Assembly: GCA_027623205.1 (NCBI GenBank)
Contig: JAQBYC010000015.1
Span: 1 to 56,424, forward strand
From: Pseudomonadota bacterium
GTDB lineage: Bacteria; Pseudomonadota; Alphaproteobacteria; GCA-2731375
Length of the DNA stretch: 56,424 nt
Reading direction: 5' to 3'
The notes beneath the pieces were generated by a model. The model searched no databases. It was given only the letters and a program-made list of their open reading frames with translations, and was not told the origin of the DNA. Made by a program: the position numbers and the translations under genes. This document shows positions 26,318 through 34,351 of the stretch, one piece after another (position 1 is the first letter of the stretch; every line of letters begins with the position of its first letter).

Positions 26318-26320
26318 TCC

Positions 26321-27454
26321 ATGCCCCCCGACAATGACCCTGCCGCCCTGAGCCGACATCCGACCTGGATGGAGATTGATGCGGCCGCCTTGCGCCACAA
26401 CCTGGCTGAGGTGCGCCGGCGGGTCATGGATGGCGTGCAGATCATCGCCTCGGTCAAGGCCAACGCCTATGGCCATGGTATCCAGCCCGTTGCCCGGATT
26501 CTGGCGGCGGCGGGGGTCGATATGCTGGCAACCGGCTCCTTCGCGGAAGCCTGCGCGCTACGCGACGCCGGCGTGAGGGTGCCGGTGCTGTTGCTGGCCG
26601 GCGCCTTGCCTGAGGCGATGGGGGCGGTGCTGGCGCGGGGCTTCATCCCGACGGTCTATGACCTTGACGGCGCGCGGGCCGTCGATCAGGCGGCCGGCGC
26701 GCCCACGCCGGTATTCGTCAAGGTGGATTGTGGTCTGGGCCGGGTTGGCGTTGCCCTGGACGAGGCGGCCGCGTTGCTCGATGACATCGCCGCTTTGCGC
26801 AATATCCGGGTTCAGGGCCTGTATACCCATGTTTCGTTCAACGATAGCCAGGGCATGGCATATACCCAGGAGCGGTTGCGGCTGTTCTATGACTTGCTTG
26901 GTTCGCTGCAGGCCGCCGGGGTCAATATTCCCATCACCCAGGCGTTGGCCAGCTCGGCCTTGTTAATGGGTTGGCGGGACAATTGCACCGCCGTCTGCCC
27001 CGGTCATATCCTGTTCGGACTGTCTCCGGTGGCCCCGGATCTGGCCGGTCTGGCGCCCTTTCGCCCGGTTCTGCGCGCCATAAAAAGCCGTGTGCTGCAG
27101 GTGCGCGATCACAGCAGCGGACCGGATACGGGCACCGGCGGCTATCACCGGAACCGCCGCCAGCGACGGACGGCCGTTGCGCCCTGCGGCATGAACGACG
27201 GCTATCGCGCCCCGGTGGACGGGCACGAGGCACAGGTTCTGCATTTTGGCCGGCCGCTGCGGGTGATCGGCGTATCCCTCGAACATCTGACCGTCGAGGT
27301 TCCCGACGATGTGGAGATCGCGGTGGGCGATGAACTGGTGGTCGTGGCGGGCGATGGTCCCGTGGGGCTGCATGACGTCGCTGCCTGGCAGAAGCAGCGG
27401 CCGCTCGAGACCCTGATGACCTTCAGCGCCCGGATGCCGGTGCTGGCCGTATAA
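26321..27454 (+). CDS. Alanine-racemase-fold PLP protein with altered catalytic residues
   Basis: 377 aa with an Alr-type TIM barrel: PLP lysine 46 in SVKANAYGHG, KVDCGLGRVGV, THVSFND and the phosphate-binding PGHILFGLSP. Compared with the E. coli Alr sequence as I recall it, the catalytic tyrosine (GYGGTW) falls on Thr272 (GTGGYH). The Met-Asp of the second active-site loop falls on Glu-His in GVSLEHL, and GYGDGY becomes GMNDGY. So a PLP fold is clear but racemisation is doubtful. It lies between an M20 hydrolase and a CoA ligase, with 3-bp and 7-bp spacings. Confidence 0.8.
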   Translation: MPPDNDPAALSRHPTWMEIDAAALRHNLAEVRRRVMDGVQIIASVKANAYGHGIQPVARILAAAGVDMLATGSFAEACALRDAGVRVPVLLLAGALPEAMGAVLARGFIPTVYDLDGARAVDQAAGAPTPVFVKVDCGLGRVGVALDEAAALLDDIAALRNIRVQGLYTHVSFNDSQGMAYTQERLRLFYDLLGSLQAAGVNIPITQALASSALLMGWRDNCTAVCPGHILFGLSPVAPDLAGLAPFRPVLRAIKSRVLQVRDHSSGPDTGTGGYHRNRRQRRTAVAPCGMNDGYRAPVDGHEAQVLHFGRPLRVIGVSLEHLTVEVPDDVEIAVGDELVVVAGDGPVGLHDVAAWQKQRPLETLMTFSARMPVLAV

Positions 27455-27461
27455 GACAACA

Positions 27462-28871
27462 ATGGACACGGCAATGACCGAACAGCCGAATTACTTCAAC
27501 CGGGTCGACCTGGCCCAGTTGACCGCGCAGTTTCCCATCGGCCTGGCATTTCTGCGCCGCTTCGAGACGATCAGCCGCGATGAACTGCGCGCCCTGCAGG
27601 AGGGGCGTTTCGCAACGCTGATGCGGCAGGCCTGGAAAGTGCCGTTTTATCAACGCCTGTGGGGCGCCCGGGGGCTGGAACCGGGCGATGTCAGAGGGCT
27701 GGACGAGATCACCCGGCTGCCGACGTTCGACAAATCGGACATCATGGCCTCGATCGCGGCGCATCCGCCATTTGGCGACTTCCATGGCATGGAGACCTAC
27801 GCCGAGGGAGAGCGGCCACCGGTGATCCTGCACACCACATCGGGCACCACCGGCCGTCCGCAGGTATTGCTGTACGGGCCGCGCAGCCGCGAGATTCAAA
27901 ACCTGCTGGTTGCCCGGATCTATCTGCTGCAGGGTCTGCGCCCCGACGACGTGGTGCAGTCGGTCTATGGCCACGGCATGGTCAACGGCGGCCACTATAT
28001 TCGGGAAGCAGTGGTGCACTGGACCAATTCCATCTTCCTGCCCGCCGGCACGGGCATCGAAACCCGGTCCGCGCAGCAGGTGGCCCAGATGCGGGACTTC
28101 GGCGTCACCGTGCTGGTGGGTTTCGCTGATTATCTCAAGCGCCTGGCCGAGGTCGCCCGGGAACAGGGCCTGGAGCCGGGCCGCGATATCAAAATCCGGA
28201 TGATCTCGGGCCATATGGGCCGCGAGGACAATAGTTCCCTTTCGCGGGCCTGGGGCGGCGCCGGAATCTTCGACTGGTATGGCGTAGGGGATACCGGCCT
28301 GATCGCCGGCGAAGGCCCGGAAAAAGCCGGCCTGTACATCATGGAAGACGCCCACTATCTGGAAATCTGCGATATCGATAGCGGCCTGCCGTTACCCGAT
28401 GGGGCCACGGGCGATATGGTCAATACGGTGCTGTTCAAGGATGATATCTATCCCATTATCCGCTTCAACACCCATGATGTGTCCGCCCTGCGCACGGATG
28501 CCGCGCCATCGGCCCTGAAGCTGCGCCGGATCGAAGGGTTTCTGGGCCGCAGCGACAATATGGTCAAGCTGCGCGGCATAAACGTCTTTCCCCAGGCGAT
28601 CGGGGCGATGGTGAGCGAACGGCCGGAATTCAATGGCGAGTTCATCTGCCGGGTCCAGCGGGACGCGGAGGGCCGGGACGAGATGACGGTGACATTTGAA
28701 GTAACGGGGGGCGGCGGCAGCGAGGCCCTGGCCGGCGCCTACCATGAGATCCTGCGGCAAAAGACCGGCGTGGCGGTCGCCGTCGCCTTTGCCGAACCCG
28801 GCGCCCTGGCCGAACTGACCGGTATCGAAAGCCGGCAGAAACCGCAACGATTGATCGACGAGCGTTTTTAA
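27462..28871 (+). CDS. Phenylacetate-CoA ligase-like (PaaK family) adenylate-forming enzyme
   Basis: 469 aa; ATG 27474 is an alternative start. The P-loop is HTTSGTTGRPQ (about 122-132). VYGHGMVNGGHY, GDTGLIAGEG and the C-terminal RIEGFLGRSDNMVKLRGINVFPQAIG hinge are PaaK-like. It should activate an aryl or other carboxylate as the CoA thioester. It ends the M20 / racemase-like / ligase operon. None of the paa oxygenase genes is nearby, so phenylacetate itself is unlikely. Confidence 0.88.
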   Translation: MDTAMTEQPNYFNRVDLAQLTAQFPIGLAFLRRFETISRDELRALQEGRFATLMRQAWKVPFYQRLWGARGLEPGDVRGLDEITRLPTFDKSDIMASIAAHPPFGDFHGMETYAEGERPPVILHTTSGTTGRPQVLLYGPRSREIQNLLVARIYLLQGLRPDDVVQSVYGHGMVNGGHYIREAVVHWTNSIFLPAGTGIETRSAQQVAQMRDFGVTVLVGFADYLKRLAEVAREQGLEPGRDIKIRMISGHMGREDNSSLSRAWGGAGIFDWYGVGDTGLIAGEGPEKAGLYIMEDAHYLEICDIDSGLPLPDGATGDMVNTVLFKDDIYPIIRFNTHDVSALRTDAAPSALKLRRIEGFLGRSDNMVKLRGINVFPQAIGAMVSERPEFNGEFICRVQRDAEGRDEMTVTFEVTGGGGSEALAGAYHEILRQKTGVAVAVAFAEPGALAELTGIESRQKPQRLIDERF

Positions 28872-28872
28872 G

Positions 28873-28910
28873 AAAAAAAGGCGGCGGCCCCCTGATGGGC
28901 GCCGCCGCCT
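28873..28910 (-). terminator. Rho-independent terminator for the solute-binding-protein gene
   Basis: On the minus strand a strong GC stem (AGGCGGCGGC pairing with GCCGCCGCCT, extended by CCC/GGG across a small bulge, loop about 4 nt) is followed at once by a seven-T run (complement of 28873-28879). It ends the minus-strand gene whose stop is at 28934. The hairpin would also form on the plus strand just after the ligase stop, but without a U-tract. Confidence 0.85.
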
Positions 28911-28933
28911 GGTCGTTTAGCTCTGGTGCCGGA

Positions 28934-30430
28934 TTACTGCCAATACACCGTGCGCATGTCGTTGACGAACATGGGCGAGTTTGTCCACACACCCATCAGA
29001 TCCTTCTTCCGGACCGTGGTTTTGGCCAGCTGGAACAGAAAGCCGTTGACCGCATCGCCAGCCAATTTCTTCTGCGCCAGCTTTAGATATTCTGAACGCA
29101 TGGCGGGATCACGGGCGCCGTCAGCCTTTGCCATGATGTCATTGAATTCCTTGTTGTCATATTGGAAGTAGTAATCGGTCTGGGCATAGATGCCGATATC
29201 CATCGGTTCCACGTGGGAGACGATGGACAGATCATAAGTCTTCTGCTTGTAGACCTGTTTCAGCCAGACGGCCCATTCCACGTTCTCGATGGTGATCTTG
29301 AAACCGGCCTTGTTCAATTGCTGGGCCACGATCTGGCCACCTTCGCGGGCATATGGGACGGGGGGCAGCTTCAACGACAGGGCCAGGCCATCGGGATAGC
29401 CCGCCTCGACCAACAGGGCCTTGGATTTGGCCCGGTCCAGGGGATAGGTGCCGGTCAGGTCCAGATAATCCGGGTTGTGCGGGGCGAAGTGCGTGCCGAT
29501 TGGGATGCCCGCGCCGAACATGGCGCCGTCGATGATTTCCTTGCGGTCAATGGCGTGGGCGATGGCCTGACGCACCTTCAATTTGGCTAATGCCGGGTGC
29601 TTGTTATTGGTGGACAGGATGGTCTCGCCTTCCGTGGTTCCGAATGAAACCTCGATATCCGGGTTGGCCTGCAGCGCGCCGAGGCCCGCCGAGGCGCGGG
29701 AGAAGGGGATCAGATCCAGATCGCCCGACATCATGGCGGCAACCTGCGCCGCCTGATCATTGATGAAGCGAAACTTGACCTTATCCAGCCTGACCGAGGC
29801 CGCGTCGCGATAATCCGCGTTCTTTTCCATCAGGACGCTATCACCCTTGACCCAACTGACGAACTTGAAGGGGCCGGTGCCGATCGGCTTGGTGGCATTT
29901 GTCGCCGCTGATTCCTGGCCGACGATGACGGCGGTGCTCTCACCCATCCAGAACAGGAACATGGGCCGGGCTTCTTTCAAGGTGATGCGCACCGTGTTGG
30001 CATCCGGCGCCTCAACCTTGGCCATGTTCACGAAACGATCCTTTCGCTTATTCTTGCTGTCTTCCGCCGCGTTGGCCTCGAAGGTGTATTTCACATCCGC
30101 CGCGGTAAAATCGCTGCCGTCGTGAAATTTGACGCCCTGGACCAAATCGAAAGTAAAGACCAGGCCGTCATCGGAGATTGACCAGCTTTTCGCCAGCATG
30201 GGGCTGACCGTGGCGTCCTGGTTAATGTGGGTCAGGTTTTCATAGATGTTGTACAGCGCGATCTGGCCGATTGCCGCCGCCGCATTGGCGCGGGGATCCA
30301 GCCCGGGCGGTTCCAGGGTCATCGCGACATTGACGGAATTCTTGGCCGCTTGGGCCCCGAACGGCAAGGCGGCCAGGGCCGCCATGGCGACAACGGCCGC
30401 GGCGGCGCCAATTTTTCTAGCTATGGTCAT
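28934..30430 (-). CDS. ABC transporter substrate-binding protein, family 5 (peptide/nickel type)
   Basis: 498-aa periplasmic binding protein with a signal peptide (cleavage near GAQA-AK). The SBP_bac_5 order is clear: TLEPPGLDPRANAAA, then YNIYENLTHINQDATVSPMLAKSW, then FTFDLVQGVKFHDGSDFTAADVKYTFE. The family binds oligopeptides, glutathione, nickel or opines. No permease or ATPase genes lie within the window beside it, so it must share a transporter encoded elsewhere. It reads in the same direction as the P1 peptidase 70 bp upstream. Confidence 0.92.
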   Translation of the reverse strand: MTIARKIGAAAAVVAMAALAALPFGAQAAKNSVNVAMTLEPPGLDPRANAAAAIGQIALYNIYENLTHINQDATVSPMLAKSWSISDDGLVFTFDLVQGVKFHDGSDFTAADVKYTFEANAAEDSKNKRKDRFVNMAKVEAPDANTVRITLKEARPMFLFWMGESTAVIVGQESAATNATKPIGTGPFKFVSWVKGDSVLMEKNADYRDAASVRLDKVKFRFINDQAAQVAAMMSGDLDLIPFSRASAGLGALQANPDIEVSFGTTEGETILSTNNKHPALAKLKVRQAIAHAIDRKEIIDGAMFGAGIPIGTHFAPHNPDYLDLTGTYPLDRAKSKALLVEAGYPDGLALSLKLPPVPYAREGGQIVAQQLNKAGFKITIENVEWAVWLKQVYKQKTYDLSIVSHVEPMDIGIYAQTDYYFQYDNKEFNDIMAKADGARDPAMRSEYLKLAQKKLAGDAVNGFLFQLAKTTVRKKDLMGVWTNSPMFVNDMRTVYWQ

Positions 30431-30500
30431 TGGGTTTCCTCCCAGTGGTGACGTTTCGGTTTCAAGACTTTTACGACTTCAGTTAATTCATCCAGCCTTT

Positions 30501-31526
30501 TTAGACTGTCTTGGCCTGGTCGGCAAAGGCATCCGCGTGCCGTTGCCGATAGCTGGGGTAGTCCCCCAATGCCGCCGCGGCGAATACCGCCCTCCCGATG
30601 GCGCGGGTCAGACAGTCGGCGGCGATCGCGCCGATCCGCGCCACCGACCTCTGCGCGGGCTGCGGCAATGGCATGCGCGTGGTCGAAAGGGCAAAAATCG
30701 TGTCGCCATCGAACGGCGTATGCACCGGGCGAATGGCCCGCGCCATGCCATCGTGGGCCATCATGGCGACCCGCTTTGCCTGGGCTTTGTCCAGGGTTGC
30801 GTTGGTGGCGACCACGGCCAGGGTGGTGTTGCCGCCGATCCGCGCCTCAAGGGGTAAGTCCTCCTCCATGCCGCTGGCCGGTCCGGGCGGATGCTGATGG
30901 CCCATTTCGCGGTTCTGCTCCAGAGCCCAAGACCACAAGGTGCCGCTGTTTGGCATCACCACGGCACCGACGGGGTTCGCCACCACCAGTGCCGCCACCT
31001 GCAAGCCGTCATCGGCGACAGCCGAGGCGCTGCCCAAGCCACCCTTCAGGCGGCCGGCGCAGGCGCCCAATCCAGCCCCGACATTGCCCAATGGAAACGC
31101 CGCTCCCGCCCCCTCACAGGCCGCACGCGCCAGAGCGCCATAGGAGGGACAGCGGCCCCAGTCCGTCTCGCCGCCAATACCAAGATCAAAGATGATAGCG
31201 CCGGGCACGATGGGCAGACGCCATGAACCAAGGGCAAAGCCGCGGCCCTGGTCATGCAACCAGCTCACGACCGCGTCGCCCGCGCTCAAGCCATGTACGG
31301 ACCCGCCCGATAGGCAGATACCGTCAATTCGTTCGATCATGCAGGTGGGATCCAATAAATCGGTCTCGCGGGTTCCCGGCGCCGCGCCGCGCACGTCCAC
31401 GGACGCCACCGCGCCGTCCTCGGGCAGCACAACGGTAACCCCCGTACGAGCCCGTTCGTCCACCGCATTGCCGACTAACAGGCCGTCAACATCGGTAATC
31501 AGGTTGCGCGGGCCGGGCTGGATCAT
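30501..31526 (-). CDS. P1 family peptidase (DmpA/BapA-type N-terminal nucleophile hydrolase)
   Basis: 341 aa from ATG 31526; the frame extends to a TTG at 31574 without family similarity. The opening MIQPGPRNLITDVDGLLVGN is characteristic. The self-processing site is GGN-TTLAVVAT, with Asn233/Thr234, the position where DmpA-type enzymes cleave to expose the N-terminal nucleophile. Such enzymes release N-terminal residues from peptides, including D- or beta-amino acids. It is upstream of, and co-directional with, the family-5 binding protein. Confidence 0.88.
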   Translation of the reverse strand: MIQPGPRNLITDVDGLLVGNAVDERARTGVTVVLPEDGAVASVDVRGAAPGTRETDLLDPTCMIERIDGICLSGGSVHGLSAGDAVVSWLHDQGRGFALGSWRLPIVPGAIIFDLGIGGETDWGRCPSYGALARAACEGAGAAFPLGNVGAGLGACAGRLKGGLGSASAVADDGLQVAALVVANPVGAVVMPNSGTLWSWALEQNREMGHQHPPGPASGMEEDLPLEARIGGNTTLAVVATNATLDKAQAKRVAMMAHDGMARAIRPVHTPFDGDTIFALSTTRMPLPQPAQRSVARIGAIAADCLTRAIGRAVFAAAALGDYPSYRQRHADAFADQAKTV

Positions 31527-31626
31527 CTCGCCATCAATGTAATGTTTTGGAGAGCCGGACGGTACGCTGGCCAAATCCGCAGGTCAATGGACTGGCGGCG
31601 TCATTGACAAGATAGCCGGTTAGGTT

Positions 31627-31659
31627 TTATAACTACGACTTATTAAATCGGAGTTATAA
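31627..31659 (+). promoter_or_regulatory. Inverted-repeat operator abutting the Rrf2 start codon
   Basis: TTATAACTACGA (31627-31638) and TCGGAGTTATAA (31648-31659) form an inverted repeat with 11 of 12 positions matching and a 9-bp AT-rich spacer. The right arm contains the GGAG ribosome site and ends one base before the ATG at 31660. The position suggests autorepression by the Rrf2-family product; the binding protein is inferred. Confidence 0.65.
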
Positions 31660-32199
31660 ATGAGCCAGTATGGAAGCGCCGTCGAATGCGCCCTGCATTG
31701 TCTGTTGTATGTGGCGCGTGCCGATGAAGGCGGCGCGCGCAGCGCCCGTGATGTCGCCGCATTTCAAAAGCTGTCCGCGGATTATGTCGCGAAGCTTTTC
31801 ACGCGCATGCAGAAGGCCGGACTGGTTACTGCGACCGAAGGGTTGCACGGCGGCTTCCGCCTGGCGCGGGGGCGGGAAGAGATCTCGGTTCTGGACGTCG
31901 TCGACGCGGTTGAAGGATACAAGCCGCTGTTCGTATGCCGCGAAATTCGCGCCAACTGCGTGCTGTTCGACGGTGGCAAGCCTGCCTGGGCCGGGCGCGG
32001 CGTCTGCGCCATTCATGCGGCCATGCTGCGGGCGGATGCGGCCATGCGGGATAGCCTGGCAGAGACAAATTTGGCGCAACTTTCAGAGCATGTCGCCCAT
32101 GTGGTGCCAAAGGCGCAGCAGAAGGCGGCACAGAATTGGTTTCAGGAGCAAGGCGCCGCCCGTGGGCGCGGTGCGCGGACGAGAGCAATATTCAATTAA
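31660..32199 (+). CDS. Rrf2 family transcriptional regulator
   Basis: 179 aa. The N-terminal winged helix reads MSQYGSAVECALHCLLYVA then LSADYVAKLFTRMQKAGLV and GLHGGFRLAR, the standard Rrf2 pattern. Three cysteines, Cys93, Cys100 and Cys116, fit the Fe-S ligand set of NsrR/IscR-like sensors. It therefore probably senses NO, redox or iron-sulfur status. The last five residues (R-A-I-F-N) and the TAA are encoded by repeat copy 3. The NADH-dehydrogenase-like gene downstream is the obvious target. Confidence 0.88.
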   Translation: MSQYGSAVECALHCLLYVARADEGGARSARDVAAFQKLSADYVAKLFTRMQKAGLVTATEGLHGGFRLARGREEISVLDVVDAVEGYKPLFVCREIRANCVLFDGGKPAWAGRGVCAIHAAMLRADAAMRDSLAETNLAQLSEHVAHVVPKAQQKAAQNWFQEQGAARGRGARTRAIFN

Positions 32200-32285
32200 T
32201 CGGAGTCGCGTTCGCGGCTTAAGTAAATGGTTCAATTGCTCTAATCTTAAGGAGTCTGCGCATGTTTTTGGGAAACATGCTCTAG
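32182..32285. repeat. Dispersed ~103-bp intergenic repeat, copy 3
   Basis: It begins AGAGCAATATTCAATTAATC and ends in a stem GCGCATGTTT / AAACATGCTC (one mismatch) followed by TAG. It belongs to the second subtype with copy 4 (shared GAGTCGCG and CTTAAGTAA). Its left end encodes the last five residues and stop of the Rrf2 protein. Its right end supplies TAGGAG, the only ribosome-site-like sequence before ATG 32293 of the next gene. Confidence 0.9.
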
Positions 32286-32292
32286 GAGTTGG

Positions 32293-33492
32293 ATGATGCC
32301 GGATTTATTGATCATTGGTGGCGGCTATGCCGGCGTCTGGGCGGCCATGGCGGCCGCCGGCCGGGCCCGGGACAGCAAAGCGGCGTTGAACATTTGCCTG
32401 TTATCCAGAGATGCCTATTTGACCCATCGCCCACGCCTGTATGAATGCAGGCCGCAGGACATGCGCACGCCCCTGGTGCAGGTCTTGGAGCCGATTGGCG
32501 TCAGGCTGGCGTTGGGAGAGGTTATGGCCATTGATGCGGGGCAACGGCGGGTTCAGGCGCAAGGCGAAGATGGCGGCGCCATGATGTATGGCTACGACGG
32601 CCTGATACTGGCGGCGGGCAGTGTACCGCGCCCGGCGCCCTGGGAGCTGAGCAATGCCCGAACCTGGAACATTGATAGCTATCATGGCGCCGTGGAACTG
32701 GACCGGCACCTAAAGGACCTGTTGGCCGCGCCGGAGCCTGCGGGGCATGAGGATACCGTGGTGATTATCGGCGCCGGCTTCACCGGCATTGAGCTGGCAG
32801 CCGAAATGCGTGCCCGTCTGGCCGAACATGGCGGTGTGGCGCGGGCGGACCGGGCGCGGGTGATTTTGATTGATGCGGCTGCCAGGGTCAGCGAAGACCT
32901 GGGGCCCGGGCCGCGCCCCCATATATTGGCGGCGTTGCAAACAGCCCGGGTGGAGCTTCGCCTGAGCGAAAAAGTCCGCCGGATCGAAGGCGACCAGGTT
33001 TTTCTGGACGATGGCAGCCAAATTTCTGCCGCAACGGTGATCGTCACGACCGGTGTCCAGGCCAATGAATTGGCCGCCAGTCTTGGCCTGGAAACCGATC
33101 CATCCGGGCGATTGCTGGTGGACGCGAATTTGCGGGTCAAAGGGGTGCAAGGCATTCATGCCGCCGGCGACATGGCGCACGCACTGACCGACGCCAGCCA
33201 TGTGGCCCTGATGTCCTGCCAGCACGCCATGCCCATGGGCAAATTTGCCGGCTACAACGCCGCCTCGGAACTTTTGAACCTGCCGCCGTTACCGTATCAA
33301 CAGCCGATTTACCGGACCTGTCTGGACTTGGGCCAGTGGGGGGCGGTCTTTTCCACCGGCTGGGACCGACAGGTGGAAATGGTCAAAGAGGCGGCCAAGG
33401 CGCGCAAACGATTCATCAATACCGAGGTGATTTATCCCCCCACGAATGACCGCGAGGCAATCCTGGCGGCCGGCACCATCCAATCCGCCTAG
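32293..33492 (+). CDS. FAD/NAD(P)-dependent oxidoreductase, type II NADH dehydrogenase-like
   Basis: 399 aa (ATG 32293 or 32296). The FAD-binding motif is IIGGGYAGVWAA near residue 7, and the NAD(P)-binding motif VVIIGAGFTGIEL begins near 156. The flavin-contacting GIHAAGDMA follows near 293. Length and architecture fit NDH-2 / pyridine nucleotide-disulfide reductases, which transfer electrons from NADH to quinone at the membrane without proton pumping. It follows an Rrf2-type Fe-S regulator, consistent with respiratory redox control. Its TAG coincides with the first bases of the inverted-repeat element. Confidence 0.82.
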   Translation: MMPDLLIIGGGYAGVWAAMAAAGRARDSKAALNICLLSRDAYLTHRPRLYECRPQDMRTPLVQVLEPIGVRLALGEVMAIDAGQRRVQAQGEDGGAMMYGYDGLILAAGSVPRPAPWELSNARTWNIDSYHGAVELDRHLKDLLAAPEPAGHEDTVVIIGAGFTGIELAAEMRARLAEHGGVARADRARVILIDAAARVSEDLGPGPRPHILAALQTARVELRLSEKVRRIEGDQVFLDDGSQISAATVIVTTGVQANELAASLGLETDPSGRLLVDANLRVKGVQGIHAAGDMAHALTDASHVALMSCQHAMPMGKFAGYNAASELLNLPPLPYQQPIYRTCLDLGQWGAVFSTGWDRQVEMVKEAAKARKRFINTEVIYPPTNDREAILAAGTIQSA

Positions 33493-33590
33493 ACCATTTT
33501 CGAGGTTGACTTACCCACCCGCTCCCCCTCCCGACCACCCACAGGATTATGATCAATGGGTGGTCGGGAGGGGGAGCGGGTGGCTCTGCG
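33490..33590. repeat. Long-hairpin element, copy A (27-bp perfect arms)
   Basis: After TAGACCATTTTCGAG come two perfectly inverted 27-bp arms, 33515-33541 and 33557-33583, rich in CCACCC/CTCCCCCTCCC, separated by a 15-nt loop carrying CAGGATTATGATC. It sits between convergent genes and may act as a bidirectional transcription block. The second copy is at 56315-56424. Confidence 0.92.
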
Positions 33591-33597
33591 ACACGCT

Positions 33598-34344
33598 CTA
33601 AAGCAATTCCACCGTGCCGCCCAAGGTCAGACCCAGCTGTTGCGCGGCGCTACCCTGGTTGACCGCTATTTCCACCAGACCATTGGCATTTTCATACCAG
33701 AAGGCCTGACCCACCGGCACAGCGCCAAAGGTCCGCGCCTGTGTCAGTTCCTGGCCATTGATCCGCACGGCCTGGCCGGGTGTCAGGCCGGCTGCGCGCA
33801 GGCCGGTGATGGCGTTGCCGAAATCGTCCAGATAGATGACTTCAGCCAGATCGTCTGGCCAGTCCGGGTGGCGCCAATCCGCGTCCGGGATTGGCGCCGT
33901 CGCCAACTCGTCGCCGCGGGCATAGGCCGCTGCAACCGGGGCAAACAGATCGCGGCCATGAAACGAGGCGGATAGATGGTCGGGCCGCCAGGCGATCGCC
34001 TGGGCCCCGATCTCAACCGCCTGCCGGGCGACGAGTTCCAACAGGCCGTTGCCGGGACCGACAAAAACCCGGCCATCGGCTTGTAGAACCATGGGCTGCC
34101 GGTCACCGCCGACGCCAGGATCGACCACACAGAGAAAAATCGTACCCGCGGGAAACTCTGGAGCGTAGGCGGCCAGCAGATAACTGGCGGCCCGGGCGTT
34201 GTAGGCGGGCGCGTCGGCGAATAGATCAATGATCGGCGAGCCCGGCGCATTGTGGCGCAGGACGGCCCGCATCTGCCCCATATATGGCCCTCGAATGCCA
34301 AAATCCGTGAACAGCACGATCATTGGCTGGGAGGCTACGGTCAT
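33598..34344 (-). CDS. SAM hydrolase / DUF62 (SAM hydroxide adenosyltransferase) family
   Basis: 248 aa of the fluorinase-fold DUF62 family. VLFTDFG with Asp14 contacts the SAM ribose, VVDPGVGG (73-80) and YLDDFGNAITG are conserved. These proteins split S-adenosylmethionine with water into adenosine and methionine; true fluorinases and chlorinases are rare relatives and nothing here indicates halide specificity. The gene begins 7 bp after the histidine kinase stop, so both are one transcription unit. Confidence 0.88.
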   Translation of the reverse strand: MTVASQPMIVLFTDFGIRGPYMGQMRAVLRHNAPGSPIIDLFADAPAYNARAASYLLAAYAPEFPAGTIFLCVVDPGVGGDRQPMVLQADGRVFVGPGNGLLELVARQAVEIGAQAIAWRPDHLSASFHGRDLFAPVAAAYARGDELATAPIPDADWRHPDWPDDLAEVIYLDDFGNAITGLRAAGLTPGQAVRINGQELTQARTFGAVPVGQAFWYENANGLVEIAVNQGSAAQQLGLTLGGTVELL

Positions 34345-34351
34345 GCCGCCA

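Noticed and set aside
33490-33590. CRISPR or tandem repeat array
   Set aside because: The repeats here are single inverted-arm hairpins without regularly spaced direct repeats; no array is seen anywhere in the window.
33598-34344. Fluorinase or chlorinase
   Set aside because: Only the general DUF62 motifs are visible; the halide-specific features cannot be supported and SAM hydrolases are far commoner.
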